Made by a program: the position numbers and the translations under genes. Below, in pieces: positions 1-12,214 of a stretch of DNA of 64,000 nt. The DNA is from Suillus spraguei. Taxonomy: Eukaryota; Basidiomycota; Agaricomycetes; Boletales; Suillaceae. The notes below the pieces were generated by a model, which saw only the letters and a program-made list of their open reading frames with translations, had not been told where the DNA came from and did not search any database. The stretch's first letter is position 1. Each line of letters opens with the position of its first letter. The stretch lies in the NCBI GenBank assembly GCA_016800925.1, contig JABCPU010000072.1:1-64000 (forward strand), written 5' to 3'.

Positions 1-73
1 TTCTCTGATTGTCCACATCGGCATCGGCATCGCCGATCCCCAGTATTATGTAAAAAGGGCCAGTTTCATCTGG

Positions 74-80
74 TATAAAA
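74..80 (+). promoter_or_regulatory. TATA-box-like element
   Basis: TATAAAA lies 40-46 bp upstream of the ATG at 120, a plausible core promoter distance for a fungal gene. Confidence 0.4.
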
Positions 81-119
81 GAAACCAGCGAGCCTTGACC
101 AACAGTATCATTTATTACC

Positions 120-314
120 ATGAGTATGCCTAACATCGGCTTCTACGTCTTACTCTTGTGTGTGGCCTTTGCGCGAATCCCAGCAGTAGTCGGCGAGCCC
201 TCATGTCCCAAACTTAATGACGACGAGGATGGTTCAGAATGTAAGTAGGTCTTGGTAATGGTGTTGGACACGGCTAACGAATCTCTAGCACTGGACGCGC
301 GGTATTGCTTTTAA
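120..314 (+). CDS. Possible small secreted peptide (two exons)
   Basis: The family is not recognised. The ATG at 120 opens a hydrophobic leader of about 25 residues (key stretch FYVLLLCVAFARIPAVVG) followed by a short acidic segment with a cysteine. A typical short intron runs 241-288 (GTAAGT donor, CTAAC branch-like site, CTAG acceptor). Splicing it gives a 48-residue peptide ending at TAA 312-314. The TATA-like box upstream and the clean intron argue for a gene. The very short mature part argues for a truncated or decayed one. It could be the 5' remnant of a longer secreted protein. Confidence 0.35.
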
Positions 315-1531
315 AGTTTCGATGAAGTGCAGGGATGCAGTGACGGGAAAGTTGATGTAAAGAATATTGGAACAGCAGACGATACGATTATCTTGTATAT
401 GATGGCAGTAGCCTTCCTCAACAACAAATTAGTATACTACTCAAACTGTACTTGATGACAAGACATACCATAGTATACATGTATCGTAACAGCGCTCGGC
501 CGTGTCCCCGTCGAATCACCTTGCAAGACTATTGAACAAGTAGTCACATGCCTTGAGATGCTGACCGCTAGTAAAAATATTTGTCGATGCTGCTCAAAGT
601 TTCGATTGAACTGTCCCCGTTGAAGTTTGAACTTGCCGGATAATCACCGCAATAAAAATTGAATTAACACCGGCGTCTGATTCCGTTGATCATGGCTTTG
701 GCGGCTCACACCTTAAGAGTGCAAATCGGACATGGAAGTGTTTTTCAACTGCCAGCGAGTACCGCCTTGGCCTCGGAGGCCTGAGGTCTCACAGCAGTTG
801 CCAACCAAGGCACCCGTCAGTTACAATAGGCATGGACACTGATCTATCAGGATCCATCATAAGTAAGAGATGACATCATTAAGAAACTTACTAGCCATAC
901 ATGACAGGTGAAAGTTCATGCTCCAAATCACTTCGAGTCTCCATGAGTCCATTTTGACAGTGTGCAAACTTAACCAGGCTCTGCAGATCTGAACATTAAC
1001 ATCTGAAACAGTGCATGTGCATGAGGTCGTAACTGTTCGGATCTTACACCTGACCGTAATGATCAGTATGATACGGTGCAAACTGGTGAACAATCATGGA
1101 AACTTCAAACCTGATTATTCAATGGGAAGAAGATTCAGGGTAGCGGAAACCAAGGAATGATGAACAATTTTGATTGGCTACAATTGTATTACTACATACT
1201 GTAACTCCGTATGTGGAGCGCCCATTTCATCCAAGCTCTCTGTATTCCCAGTCCGCAGCTTCTTCCACGCTGATTGCCGTGTTGGGAGTTTTGGATGAAT
1301 TATATTTTACATCAGGTATTACTAAGAGAGATCATTCCTCGAAGAATTATGTATAGCGCTAGTACGACTGATATGATGATCAGCCCCCTTCAACACCGCC
1401 GTTTCGATGGACAAACAGCCGCAATAGTCCAATTTGAACGTTCAAACATTCCTTCTCGTTTATAAAGGGTTGCGCCCTGGCTGGTCACTGATAGCTCGCC
1501 TTCCAACTACACCTCATACATCAAACTTCCA
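315..1531. other. Intergenic, no supported gene
   Basis: Only short overlapping reading frames without recognisable motifs are present. I see no RNA gene, repeat or transposon similarity here. Confidence 0.5.
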
Positions 1532-2495
1532 ATGACTGAAGTTACAGGCAAAGTAGACTTCAAAGTCGGTGGCGACACGTACCAGACCTGGTACAAAAAT
1601 TGTTGGGGATCTCACTTTGGGTTCACACCCTCTCGTCGTGCTGCACGGCGGCCCCGGCATCTCGCATGAGTATATGACACCCCTCGCCGAAATCCGCAAC
1701 AAATGCAACATCCCAGTCATCTTTTACGACCAGATCGGCATCGGCAAGTCCGTTTTTGAAGGTGTGACGGAGAAACCCAAGGAGTTTTGGACACTCGATC
1801 TGTTCATGGATGAGCTGGATAACCTTATTGCCCACCTTGGCGTGCAGAATGGCTTTGATCTTCTGGGTCACTCCTGGGGAGCAATGTTAGGAGCGCACTA
1901 TGCAAGCCACAGACACCCTGTGGGTCTTAAACACCTCATCCTCTCCAGTGGGCCCCATCCATGGCACTGTGGGAAGAAAGTACTGCCCAGCTACTGAAAG
2001 TATTGCCAGCGGATGTGAGGGAGGCGATTGAGAGGCATGAGAGAGAAGGGACAACAGATAGTCCTGAATATCAACAAATGATGGGGATTTTCTATGAAAA
2101 GCACGTCTGTAAGACCCCTTGGCCAAAGGTGATGGAGACGTCCTTTGCAGCCATGATGCAAAACCCCACCGTGTATCATACGATGTAGGTGATGTCTCGA
2201 CGTGCCTTTTTGACGTGGGCTGATCATTATTGTCAGGATTGGACCATCAGAGTTCACCATTACGGGCACGCTGAAATCATGGTCGTGTTTAGACCAGATT
2301 CACACAATCACGACTCCTACTCTCCTCACCAACGGTGTCTCCGATGAAGCACAGGATGTTTGCGTCAGTCCCTTCTTCCACAGAATCCCACATGTGAAAT
2401 GGGTACAGTTCTCGCAGCGTCACATGCCATTCTTGGAGGAGGAGGATCAGGCAAGATACTTTCAAGTGGTGGCTGATTTTCTGACGTATCCTTGA
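1532..2495 (+). pseudogene. Proline-iminopeptidase-like alpha/beta hydrolase, frameshifted
   Basis: The protein resembles alpha/beta-hydrolase fold enzymes of the proline iminopeptidase / L-amino-acid amidase group, which release N-terminal amino acids or hydrolyse amides. Visible features are the oxyanion loop HGGPG, the nucleophile elbow GHSWGA (catalytic Ser), an acid-side segment NGVSDEAQD and a His near the C-terminus in RHMPF. The start ATG is 1532. A 52-bp intron (2185-2236) joins VYHTM to IGPSEFTITG. Two single-base shifts break the frame: one extra A in the A5 run 1595-1599, and one missing base near 1953, just before MALWEE. Apart from these the coding sequence is collinear with the family. 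It is either a recent pseudogene or an intact gene with two assembly errors. Confidence 0.8.
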
Positions 2496-2759
2496 ACGGT
2501 CAACGTTTCAACCCTGTGAAATATATGTAATATATAGGTTTCAATGAAGGCACGGGAATGGAATAACCAAATAGCTACAGTGATATCCTCCTTCCATGAA
2601 TTCGGCTCAGGATCTTAACGTATTAGATGATCCTGTCTTGGATAAAGGACTTGCGCTGAAGCTCAAGAGTGTGGCGTTTGGATAAACGTTCGAAAGAGTT
2701 GTGACTTGACCCGACCTTTTACATAAGGGAACTTAGAGTAAGGACTGGCCGAACTAAAC
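2496..2759. other. Intergenic spacer
   Basis: Short spacer between the hydrolase and the LINE tail. I see no coding or repeat signal in it. Confidence 0.4.
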
Positions 2760-3090
2760 TCTCACGGTAAGAATTTCCCGTGCGTTAAAACTTCGAGTAT
2801 ATTTCTATAACACCTACTGTTATAATTAAGACGCGGTGCCCTGTGGGCTGTGTTGAAAGTTGATGCTAAAAGATGTAGGTATATATATACGTATGAATAG
2901 CTGAGAAGCTGGCGTCGAGGCGATTTCGTTGGCGAATGATGTCGGTTCGAGTTTGATACAAGGTATACATCTTCCTCCCCAGCCAGCCTCCACCGCTCTC
3001 TCCTTGTCCATATATGACACTTTCAAAAGCGTTGGACTCTTGAATGACTTCGTTAATTCCTTTTCCGTGTCTAGGATTTCATTGAGTATG
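2760..3090 (-). mobile_element. LINE 3'-end fragment (copy 1)
   Basis: About 330 bp closely similar, in the same orientation, to 4725-5110. Shared landmarks include CTCACGG at the low end, a ttctata..acac block, the stretch aagatgtaggtatatata, and a degraded coding end next to a conserved Ser/Leu-rich tail. The longer copy (4725-5215) shows it is the 3' end of a non-LTR retrotransposon read on the minus strand. This copy stops abruptly near 3085-3090, as 5'-truncated LINE copies do, right at the decayed end of the NACHT pseudogene. Confidence 0.55.
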
Positions 3091-4746
3091 ATTGGCGGCC
3101 CCTAAGGTCTACAACTTGGTAATGGTTTCGGTAAGCAGAGAGTTGCCAGGTGGAAATGGGAGTGCTGATACATACAGATGTGGCGTGCTGTGAAAAAATC
3201 ATACCGTCAAAGACTTCTGTACGTCCAATGAAGGAATCCATGCTCTTTACCACAAGCTCGACGTCGAAATTGTCCTTTCCCGTTGGAAAATGCACCTCAT
3301 GGCGTTCAGAGAAGCTAAGGTAAGCGGTTCAGCTGGGCCCAGTATTTGTCCCATCACCGAGTGGATTCTTGCTAGGGTAGTCGAACGCAGTTTCTGCGAA
3401 TGCTGGACATCGGTAGATGTATTCCCTTTCGTAATATCTATTATGTAGAATGAGAGAGACGATATGTGCTTCTCTCAGCCGATCGTGGGACACCATGGCT
3501 TCATAGCAATCAATCGGGGATATCCCAGAATGGGGTTCTCGCAAGCGAGACGCGTCCACTGGAAAAGTCCATCTGCTTTCCGGACTGCAAGCTCTTTGTC
3601 CTGGAAATCCAGCCCTTCCAACTCCTGGATATGTAAGCACGGATGCGCGCTTTGCGGATTCTGGTGGAATATCGTCCATAGATATTTATAGAATGTGTTG
3701 AATATCGCGAAACTCGTCTTTGATGTCACCAAGCGGGTAAGAGGTGACGATGAAGCGGAGTTTGTCTCAGAGATCTGTGATTTTTGAGACGGCGGGATTT
3801 GGATGTTTGCCAGCTAGAATACGGAGGAGGTCTCTTCGTGTCTCTACTCCACCGCTCTTGTTCAGAGCATCGATCACGATCAGGATGAGTTCCCCACTCG
3901 ACCGAGATGATTTCTCCAGTGATTCGACAAGAACTTTTTGCCACTACTGACGAGTCTTTTTGAGCGAATTCGCGGCCTGAACTGCATCTGCCAATGCCCG
4001 CCTCATCCGGGTCACGGTCAGCCAAGTCACGCGCAATCGTAGAAAAGACCTTTTCATGGCGACGATCTGCTTCTTGCTGACGGTCAAAAGAGTGACACCA
4101 ACCAAGCCCTCCCACGTCTTCGCACCACTTAGCAATGGTGTGGGTGATGGCTGATTTGCCCTTGCCTGCAGGGCCAGATAGCCACAGCGGGCGTGGAACA
4201 TTGTCCCCAGTGCAGTTGACCCATTCTGTGATCTGGGAAAGTATTTCTGTGCGCGTTCCTTGAAGGCATTCTCTTCTGGTATCTAGTCCTGCGCCCTCTG
4301 CATAAGTCCTGCCGCTGAGGGCCAATGTTTCTTCTGAAAAGGTGTGAATATATGTCAAGTCACAAGGACGTTTGAACCCCTACCGATACGGTGGACGTGT
4401 ATTGCTTTGTCGTGGATGTGTATGGTTACGTCGCGAGCAACCTGGTCCCGGAAGTTTTGCACGAGTCTATCGAACACGTCATTGTACTTTTCGATCGTAT
4501 CTTCCGTTTCCGAGACGACGTTTCAAGTCTGTTCCCTGTGATAATAGTAGAAGCTCGAAACGGCACGGAGCGCAAAAGCTTGTTAAGACTCACAAAAGTT
4601 CTTTGAATCCGAATAATTTCTGATAAAATGTGCGCATTTATGGGTCTGCTGAGAAATCTTGCCAAGAATGATGCACATCGATGTTCGTCTTGGGTAACGT
4701 GATCCACTGGTAGTCCCAAAATCTCACGGTTTGAATTTTCCAGCAT
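3086..4746 (-). pseudogene. NACHT (NLR-like) receptor pseudogene, multiple frameshifts
   Basis: Remnant of a basidiomycete NACHT-domain receptor of the class with segments resembling AEGAGLDTR, LQGTRTEILSQITEWVN and the P-loop GPAGKGKSA (around 4150-4170). N-terminal coding is readable from 4746 (MLENSNREILG), with a coiled-coil-like stretch (TEDTIEKYNDVFDRL) read in a second frame near 4430-4530. After the P-loop come FDRQQEADRRHEKVFSTIA, an MRRALADAVQAANSLKKT segment in another frame, a Walker-B-like IVIDAL region near 3860, and downstream helical pieces (MDDIPPE near 3675; FPTGKDNFDVELVVKSMDS near 3290). At least four frame changes are needed, so it is not functional. It belongs to a different NACHT subfamily from the cluster at 40.8-62.9 kb. 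Confidence 0.75.
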
Positions 4747-5215
4747 GCGTTAAAAACAGAGAGTATGATATATTTCTATACTACTACGGTTATATATAAT
4801 CAAGACACCGTACCCTGTGGGTTGTGTTGAAAGTTTACGCTAAAAGATGTAGGTATATATAATGTGAATAGCCGAGAAGTTTGAATTTTGTTGGCGCGTG
4901 ATATGTCGGTGTCCGAGTCTGATACAATATGGTACGTCTTCTTCCTCCTCTCCCCCGCCATCCGCCGCTCTCTCCTCTCCTCCCTATCTGGTCCCCTTAT
5001 TGTTAATATGACACATTTTAGAAGAGTTAGATTCTTGAATGAACTTCGTCAATTCCTTTCTCTGTGCCTATCATATAGGATTTCGTTCAGTATGATGTCG
5101 CGAGATACTGCATGTAAATGGGTGCGTTTGTGTGCGAATAAGGGACAGTCGCGTAGGATGTGTTCTCGCGCTTGATGTGGCTCATCGCATGAACAGTTGG
5201 TAGGAATAAAGTAAA
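4725..5215 (-). mobile_element. LINE 3'-end fragment (copy 2) with RT/RNase H C-terminus
   Basis: On the minus strand the 5' part encodes a cysteine/histidine knuckle of the type found at the C-terminus of fungal LINE polyproteins (CSCDEPHQAREHILRDCPLF, then NEILYD). This reads C-x-C-x8-EH-x4-C. The frame is lost around 5050, and the rest matches copy 1 at 2760-3090. The two fragments are direct repeats about 1.97 kb apart that bracket the NACHT pseudogene. Confidence 0.6.
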
Positions 5216-5334
5216 ACCGAGATGGTAAGGTGAATCATCATTGAGACTGCATTAAGAGCGGGATTTGCCGAACGCACAACAGCAGGAATAATGAGTTTGA
5301 CGGCGACGCCGTACTTTATGCATTTACAAAAGAC

Positions 5335-8034
5335 ATGGAAAACATACTTTCAATCGGAGCAGGCATTGCTCTGCGCGTCGTGCTCGACATTGCAACAGGC
5401 AAAGATAACAAACTTATAGGTTTGTTTCGAGCAGTCTTTTTTTTTCCAAGTATATCTAATTAACTTCGTTGCAAGGTATACTTATCGGACTCTGGGAAGG
5501 CGTCGTGCTCTCGCACTTCCTCTCAAAGTATACCCGTTCTCGATCGAAGTCAAAGGACCCGTACCTCGCCCTTGCTACGCGCATGGCAATTGACATTTAC
5601 TTATCACACTCACTTTCTCGCTTTGCCCTCACATGCGCATGGACGCCGGTCGGGCTTCTCCTCGCAGACATCACTCCCGGAATATGGCGCGATACGGGAT
5701 TGAAGAGTGTCTATAAGACACTGAGGAGAGAGGTGAGAGCTATCATGAAGGCCATGTCGCGATGGAAGGTCAAGAATGACTTGCGAGTACCGAGGATTTC
5801 CATCAAATATCCCGTACGAGGCTTGTTTACGCGTGCTCCACCATCATCTGTTGTTTCGAGTACCCGCGCTGCTCCTCCCGCTTCACCCTCCCAACAAATA
5901 CACAAAAGACACAAGCCACTCGGGACTGGCCGTCCTGCCCTGTCCGAGACGAATTCTGAGCTTAGTCGCGTACGCGAAGTCATTCCAGGTCCGTCTCCAG
6001 CATTCATATCAACCACAGTCGATCCTGCATGTCTTCCACCCATTGACCTGCACTCCCAACATATTTCACACCTCTCGGACTCTGGGCCTTCGAGACACGA
6101 CCCTACAACTCTCCATAATGACAACTGGGTGCACGTTAGTGTGTCTTCACATTCGCTAGAACAAGGGCAGGACCCAGAACTAAGTGTACTTGACATTCCT
6201 CCACTCACGTCTGAAAGCCAAATGATCACCGCAAACGTCGAAGTTGTCTCCCCAACACCTCGTATGCATATTAGCTCCCTCACTACAATCGCTGGTCACC
6301 AGGTGCCACTGCCGGACTCACGACCCGCATCCGTCATTGGTAGCGTTCTCTCCCTATTTGGCGCAAAGAGTATATTGAGTCGCGCGCGCGGCGAAAAGAC
6401 CAGGACAGACGTCGGAATTGATGCTACTCAGCATCAGGCAAGTACGACTGGGTGGGAACATCCAACCGTCGGACAAGAACAGCATCAGCCTAGCGCAGTG
6501 ACGGGACACCGCCGCATCAGCTCAGGCCCTGGACCTTCAATGCTCAGGCATGCTGATGACGATGATGAATCGGTGGTGGGTTCGGTGATAGGGAAAAGTG
6601 CAAGAACTGAGCCTATCTTCGGCGGTATGTCAGAGTCTCTGCCGCGTACCGGAGCAGCAGCAGGACTCTCTACCAAGACGACTGCGCCCGAAACTTTTGT
6701 AGGTGGGTTTGCAGTGGAATGTACCGAGAGTGTGTTTGCCGTCCAGTCAGGTATAACATCTCAGCCTCTGTTCACACTCGGACAATTCAATGTGCCGTCT
6801 CAAAACTCACCTGGGAACCCATCTCAAGCACCCACCCCTCCTGACGTTCCAACAATGAGGCCTACGATTCCCGATTCCCAACCTCTCATGGACTGGTCTC
6901 AACCATCAAATACTGATAGTATCCCAGGTCCCAACACCAACATCATTACTGACAATCCCCTCCTGAATTCTATCCCTAATGCAGACGACTCTGCCAGCAA
7001 CCAAAATCCTGCCCTTACCGCCGCTCAAAAACCGGAAAAATCAGGAAAGCCAGAAAAGAAGAAGAGAGGGCCCAAGAATGCTACACACGTGGCCTCACAA
7101 AGCACCACACCCGGTCCACCTGAGACTCCCCAAGACCAGCAGCAGACCTCTGTCTGTGCTCAAATACCAGGTCCTGACTCTCAAAATTTCGTAGGCTCTG
7201 TACCAGACCCCCTTCCCACCTCACATGGCCCAACGCAAGACGCGACTGTTTCTGTGTTGTGTACGACAGGGATAGACACAAACACAACGAAACACGGGCA
7301 TATCCGTGGGGTGCAAGGTTCTGACTCTCCCGAAGGCAGCCCCGACTCGCCGCCACCACCCTTCAAGGAGGTAGCCACGCCTATCGAGTCGACCCTCCTT
7401 ACCCCAGAGCAGACCGAGCGTGAGTCGCTGCGCGGAGAATTCTTGATGCGGGAGCTGAAGCAGCTGGAGATTCTTATTGCGAAAGCGGAGAGTGGGACAG
7501 GGCGAGGAAGTCCAAGTGCATTAAGTGTGGAGAGGCTGGATGGGCTCAAGGAGAGGCTTGGGATGGTCACAGGGAGAGTTGAGAGGAGGGTTTTTGAAGG
7601 TACTTTTTTGACTTGAATTATTTTGGCTTTAGGCACGATGCTAAATCTTCCGTTCCCATCCACAGACTCCTCCACCGAATTTGAAACCCCACATCAACTC
7701 ACCCTTTCAGGTATCGACGGTCCGTCAGCCGTTGACCTCGTGCATACCGCCATTGTAGATATGCTCCTGGAGACGGCCCACGCAGAACCATTGACGGTCG
7801 TTGGATATATCAACAAGCAGAAGAGGGGAGGTGGAAAGGCAGGTGATTTGAAGAATGCTGTTGTGGATTGGGTGAAAGAGTGAGTTTTTTTATCACATTA
7901 TTCCACCCACCCCTTAGCAGATGGGTTTTGTGTTTTTTTTTGTGTGGCCTCGCACTAATGTCTCGCCTCGAAGGAACAAGTTCAAGGTCCGGAACGACCC
8001 GACGACGCCATTTATTCTGAATATCACGTTTTAA
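5335..8034 (+). CDS. Gene A: multi-pass N-terminus, long Pro/Ser-rich protein of unknown function
   Basis: Four exons give 827 aa: 5335-5419, 5476-7599, 7666-7879 and 7974-8034, all introns GT-AG. The first ~100 residues are hydrophobic (IGAGIALRVVLDIA, ILIGLWEGVVLSHFL, LTCAWTPVGLLLADI) and look like two to four membrane segments. Residues ~120-640 are low-complexity, rich in Pro, Ser, Thr and Gln, and probably disordered. Near the C-terminus is a PPPPFKE motif, a charged helix (RELKQLEILIAKAESGTG) and a compact last segment (SAVDLVHTAIVDMLLET). The exon structure was confirmed by aligning it with paralogue gene B: exon 1 is 85 nt in both and the splice phases agree. No enzymatic motif is visible. 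It may be a membrane-anchored scaffold, but the function is unknown. Confidence 0.8.
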
Positions 8035-9046
8035 ATGTTTCGCGTGTTTGTCTATGGTGCTATCACCACCAGTGCGTGTCGTGTTCGCGACGACCCCCAC
8101 TCATGTTTTGTATATGTGGATCTTATCACGACCTATGTCGATCATTCAACCATGCAAGTACCCCCACCAATCACGTTACAACATTGATATCTTACCTATA
8201 CCGCGCACTCGATTTCATCACCTGGAAACAACACTGCTGGATGACGTTGTCTCTGTTCTTTATGCTCTGATTTATGGTCGCTCATAGGTACACAGTACAA
8301 GTGCTGTATTCTTTGTATATAGATTTATGCTGTACAAATAATCACTTTAACGAGTTTCTGCTTATGTTCTGTTTTGTGAGGCTCCTACAAGGGCCAAGGC
8401 TGCCAGGCATGTGATTCATGGTACATGGGCAATCAAACACTTCGGACTCCGGAGCATCAAAACACCCGCGGTGTGCGTCGGGCATCACGAGATGAACAAA
8501 GAATTTAGAATCTGCACATGCCGCTCCGGACTCCGTGATCATCCTGGTCTTCAGTTGCCTTCAATTGTCGAGTCATCCATTAGTTGAATTCCAAATATCA
8601 GAGGTAGTATCTTTAGATCCAAATGCTGAACGTCGAGAAACACTGGCGTACCTCTCCTACATGTTGATAAATTATAGAGACGGGGTTTAGGGCTGATGTA
8701 TGAGCCTTAACGCGGAACAAGGAAGACTATCGAAAGCCTCTTTTCAGTGCAGAAGGCCTATCAGTCTGTGATTATCCATTTGCTTGTTGTGTCGATAACA
8801 CGGCGTGTTCTGGACATCCCAGCGATTATGGTACTGCAGTAGCCTGAGAAGCTACTCTCACACCTCTCGAAGCAGCTGAGCTTCCCTTACATTGTGCGCA
8901 CTTGTGTGTTCTGGCAGCTCGCCTCAGCACCGAAGCGCAGATATTGTGGGTAAGGTCGGGACTGATTCTGTAGACCTCTTGGAGGAGGCCTCGATCGTTT
9001 TTTCAAGGCTACGAAGGCCCCACATCCATAAGGCATGAGGTTCTGC
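8035..9046. other. Intergenic, no supported gene
   Basis: Only short ORFs without motifs; no repeat structure recognised. Confidence 0.45.
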
Positions 9047-9053
9047 TATAAAT
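9047..9053 (+). promoter_or_regulatory. TATA-box-like element
   Basis: TATAAAT lies about 65 bp upstream of the ATG at 9115. Confidence 0.3.
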
Positions 9054-9114
9054 TTGGCTTGTCCATGCGTATTCCATCAAAATCGTGGGGCTCACCTGTT
9101 GCAACAGCTTCACG

Positions 9115-9306
9115 ATGTATGCCGACATCCTGTCCTTCGTTTACGTTTTATACATACTTCATATTTCGTGTGCCGCCCGCGCCATTGTTAAAGACACAGG
9201 TACGACTTATGTTCCAGTTCAGCTGAATGCTGATAACCTGTGTAAAAAAGTTGCCTCATGGATAGCTGGTGTGGATCTTTGGATGTCATCTGTAGCCATT
9301 ATCTGA
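9115..9306 (+). CDS. Possible small secreted peptide
   Basis: Not recognised. From ATG 9115 the reading frame starts with a signal-peptide-like leader (YADILSFVYVLYILHISCAARA). Unspliced it ends at 9306 after about 63 residues. A GTACGA donor-like site follows KDT at about 9196, so the real product may be spliced. Support is limited to the leader and the upstream TATA-like box. Confidence 0.25.
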   Translation: MYADILSFVYVLYILHISCAARAIVKDTGTTYVPVQLNADNLCKKVASWIAGVDLWMSSVAII

Positions 9307-12200
9307 TCCCTGTGGTAGTTCCCGCTGCCGACACTCAGGACGGAAGACTGTGGATAGCAGCTGTCCACGACGAAGTAACCCCAAGTAAAGGCAAGAAGTC
9401 ATAGCTCGTTATGCAGTGGCCTGAACTGATCGCCCGCAGTCCGCGCTAATGATCAAAATACGGGAGAGGCTCGAATGACGCCCCTCGTCGGTGCTCTTTG
9501 GCAAACAGGTGTCCATCAGGAAGTGTCACCTAGTCGAGGTAGATAAAATCGCTCGACTCATTCTTGATTTACCATTTATACTTTCTATGACAGGCAACAA
9601 CAGGGCAGATGAACTTGAACCGACACCGGTCGCTGTTTCTTTTCGGAAAACGGAGGGAATAGCTTCAAAATCGTGTTAGTCTATAAGAACGACTACTTGA
9701 CCAATGCTCACTAAGGATTATAGCGACTATTCAACGTGCTGAGGTTACGTACGTCTTGGGATTGCTATTTCAAAGCGCTGTTCACGAGAAGATCTCTGAT
9801 TCTTAAGGCGAGTAGTATAGTAACTGAATGATCGATCGAGAATTTTATGTGTCCTTGCGCAATAGACTGATAACGATTGAAGAAGTATTTTATTCGTGAA
9901 GGGCATCGCAGCAGTTGAAAAACAGTGTTGGAATGTTCTCACAGCTGGTGTCAGAAAAGACATTAAAGGGAGCTAGACTCAGCTAGTGAATTTTAGCTAC
10001 TCACCGTAACATTTCCAAGCACGTGACTTAAGAGCGAGTTGTCTACCTTGGCGTTACCAGCTCGGGATTCGGGAAGGCCGTGGTCAACGTTGAAGATTCA
10101 AGAAATTAGAAGTCTTACCACTTTGAAGTGCTGACTCGGATATTATCTCGACAACTATTGAGTCTGATTGTGTGCATTAGGGAAACATGATTAGTTGTCA
10201 ATCCGCAACTATTTTGTCATGTTAACCCCGGCGATCGCGTTTCAAGAATAAGCTGTCAAATTATTTTTTTAAAAACGCATGACGGAAGATGGTGACCAAC
10301 AGTACTTAAGGACGAGCACTTCCATGTCCGACCTCAGTGACTGACACCGAGTACAACTGCCGCTCACTGATCGTTATTAGGCTTGCAGGCGAGAAGGTCT
10401 GGTGAGTAAAGGTTGCAGTTGTATTTTTCCCCGCAAGTAATGACTCAGGTCCCAGATGTGCACAAATCACTGTGTACACGTAGAAACATAAACTGTCTTT
10501 GACCATGAAAGTTCGGAAGAGACCCGATGAGTAACGGGGTCTCCCGGCTGGCTTTCTAACGACGATGTTACTACTACCGATTTGGTCCGAAGTCTATTGT
10601 TGACTACGTAAATAATATTATGTAAAGCTTGCTAAAACACCATGACTTGGCTTGCCAAGAGATGGCCCGCAGTCGTGCCATATTCCACTCAGAAGGCGCT
10701 CATGGTGAGCCTAACTCATACGCCTTGTTTTGGAAATTGTAATGTGTAACTCTGATTCGGATACGCAGATTTTCTTGTTTGCTGAAGCGGTCATGAAACA
10801 CAGACTCCAGTGCACACTGCGCACCAGATATCTATAGGTGTCCCTAATGAATTGGTTGTGGTCATGCCCTGATAGCAACGACAAGTGAGTCAAACTCCAT
10901 AATACCGGCAGACTGCGGAGTCATTTAGGTTCAACTTCCTGGAGCAAGGATGACAACCGAAATGATAACGCACTAGGGCAAACTCTTGGTTTCTCCTAAC
11001 TACCACTATTAAATTCTCAGGCATCCGTATCGGTCGCACGCCCATAATAAACTAATCATAGGACACATTTAAACCCTCTTGTGCGGCTGTAGGTTATCGT
11101 GAATCGTACTCGGACATGAGCCGATACCTCACTTTGCGACGCCCAAAGCTGCTGTGTCAGGGAACAAACGTAGTTTCTGCTTTTGGTAGGACCTCTCCGC
11201 CTGTATGGCCTTAGGCCATTCATCCCCGGAACTGAGACAGTTCAAAATATCGGAGACGCTGACGCTCCTCGACATCAATTGTTTCTCGAATTTGAGCGAT
11301 ACAGTTCGCGGCGTCGCCAAGGAGTGATCACTGCTTGACGGTGAACCTAGTTCGCACTCTTTTACTTTCGCATCAACCCGGCATTGTTGACACTTCATGT
11401 CAATGCAGGGCTTCAGGGGCAATAACGTGCCGTATAAATTGGGTGAGGACTCCACTCATTCCGATTCTCGTAGTTTCTGAGCGTCGCAGCATCGTCAATA
11501 TAAGCAACCTCACCAGATATGTTGACCTTGTCTCACTTCACAGTTGCTCTCGCAATCGCATCCTCTACATTCTGTGTTACTATTCCTACAGTACCCCTCG
11601 CCGCTCCGGGGAGCTTTGGAAGGGGTCGGAACACGAAGAAGTAAACCAAAGAGGTCTGCCACCCTCTCGCCGCTCTGGGGAGCTTTGGCTGGAAGTACGA
11701 CATGAACAGGTAGACGTAGTAGGTCTGGCACTCTCACACCGATCTGACGAAGGAGGCTTTCTTCTCCACTGATATTTGAGGTCAGTTCCTGCGCGAGCTT
11801 TACGAATCCAGACCTGAATCACTACATACAGCCATACCATGTCATTCAACATTTAGTATCTGTTGATGATAAACGAGTAGCTCCATGCCCTTGTGGCATG
11901 GGTGGGCATATAGGCTACAACACGTGGGCAGCTTGGTCTTACAGGCAGTCCTCTGTTGCCATTCCGGACAAGTCTCGTATAATTATTCTTTTTTTTGTGT
12001 TCCAGTTTATTGTCCGGTGGGGCGGAGCCCTAAAGTAGACAATTTTCTTTTTGTCATGTTCATCTTATAACAGTGAGCACCCTGCACACCTATACTAGTA
12101 CTTATTGACACTTAGAACAAATGAACTGGATGACAAAACTACATGTAATACTAGTGTCACAGGCCTGACTACCAGGCATGTAGGAGAGCAGTTTCAAAGA
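9307..12200. other. Gene-poor stretch
   Basis: Nearly 2.9 kb with only short, motif-free ORFs on both strands. The only structure I can point to is the 69-bp imperfect tandem repeat at 11595-11737, annotated separately. Confidence 0.45.
11595..11737. repeat. Imperfect 69-bp tandem repeat, about two units
   Basis: TCGCCGCTC...GGGGAGCTTTGG recurs at 11598 and 11667 (period 69), each followed by a diverged ggtctg(g/c)ca block. It is a multiple of three and open on the minus strand, but no protein family is recognised. Confidence 0.5.
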
Positions 12201-12214
12201 TCAAACGACACAAT

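Noticed and set aside
5711..6283. 190-codon minus-strand frame in gene A
   Set aside because: Antisense to a spliced, paralogue-supported coding exon; no motif.
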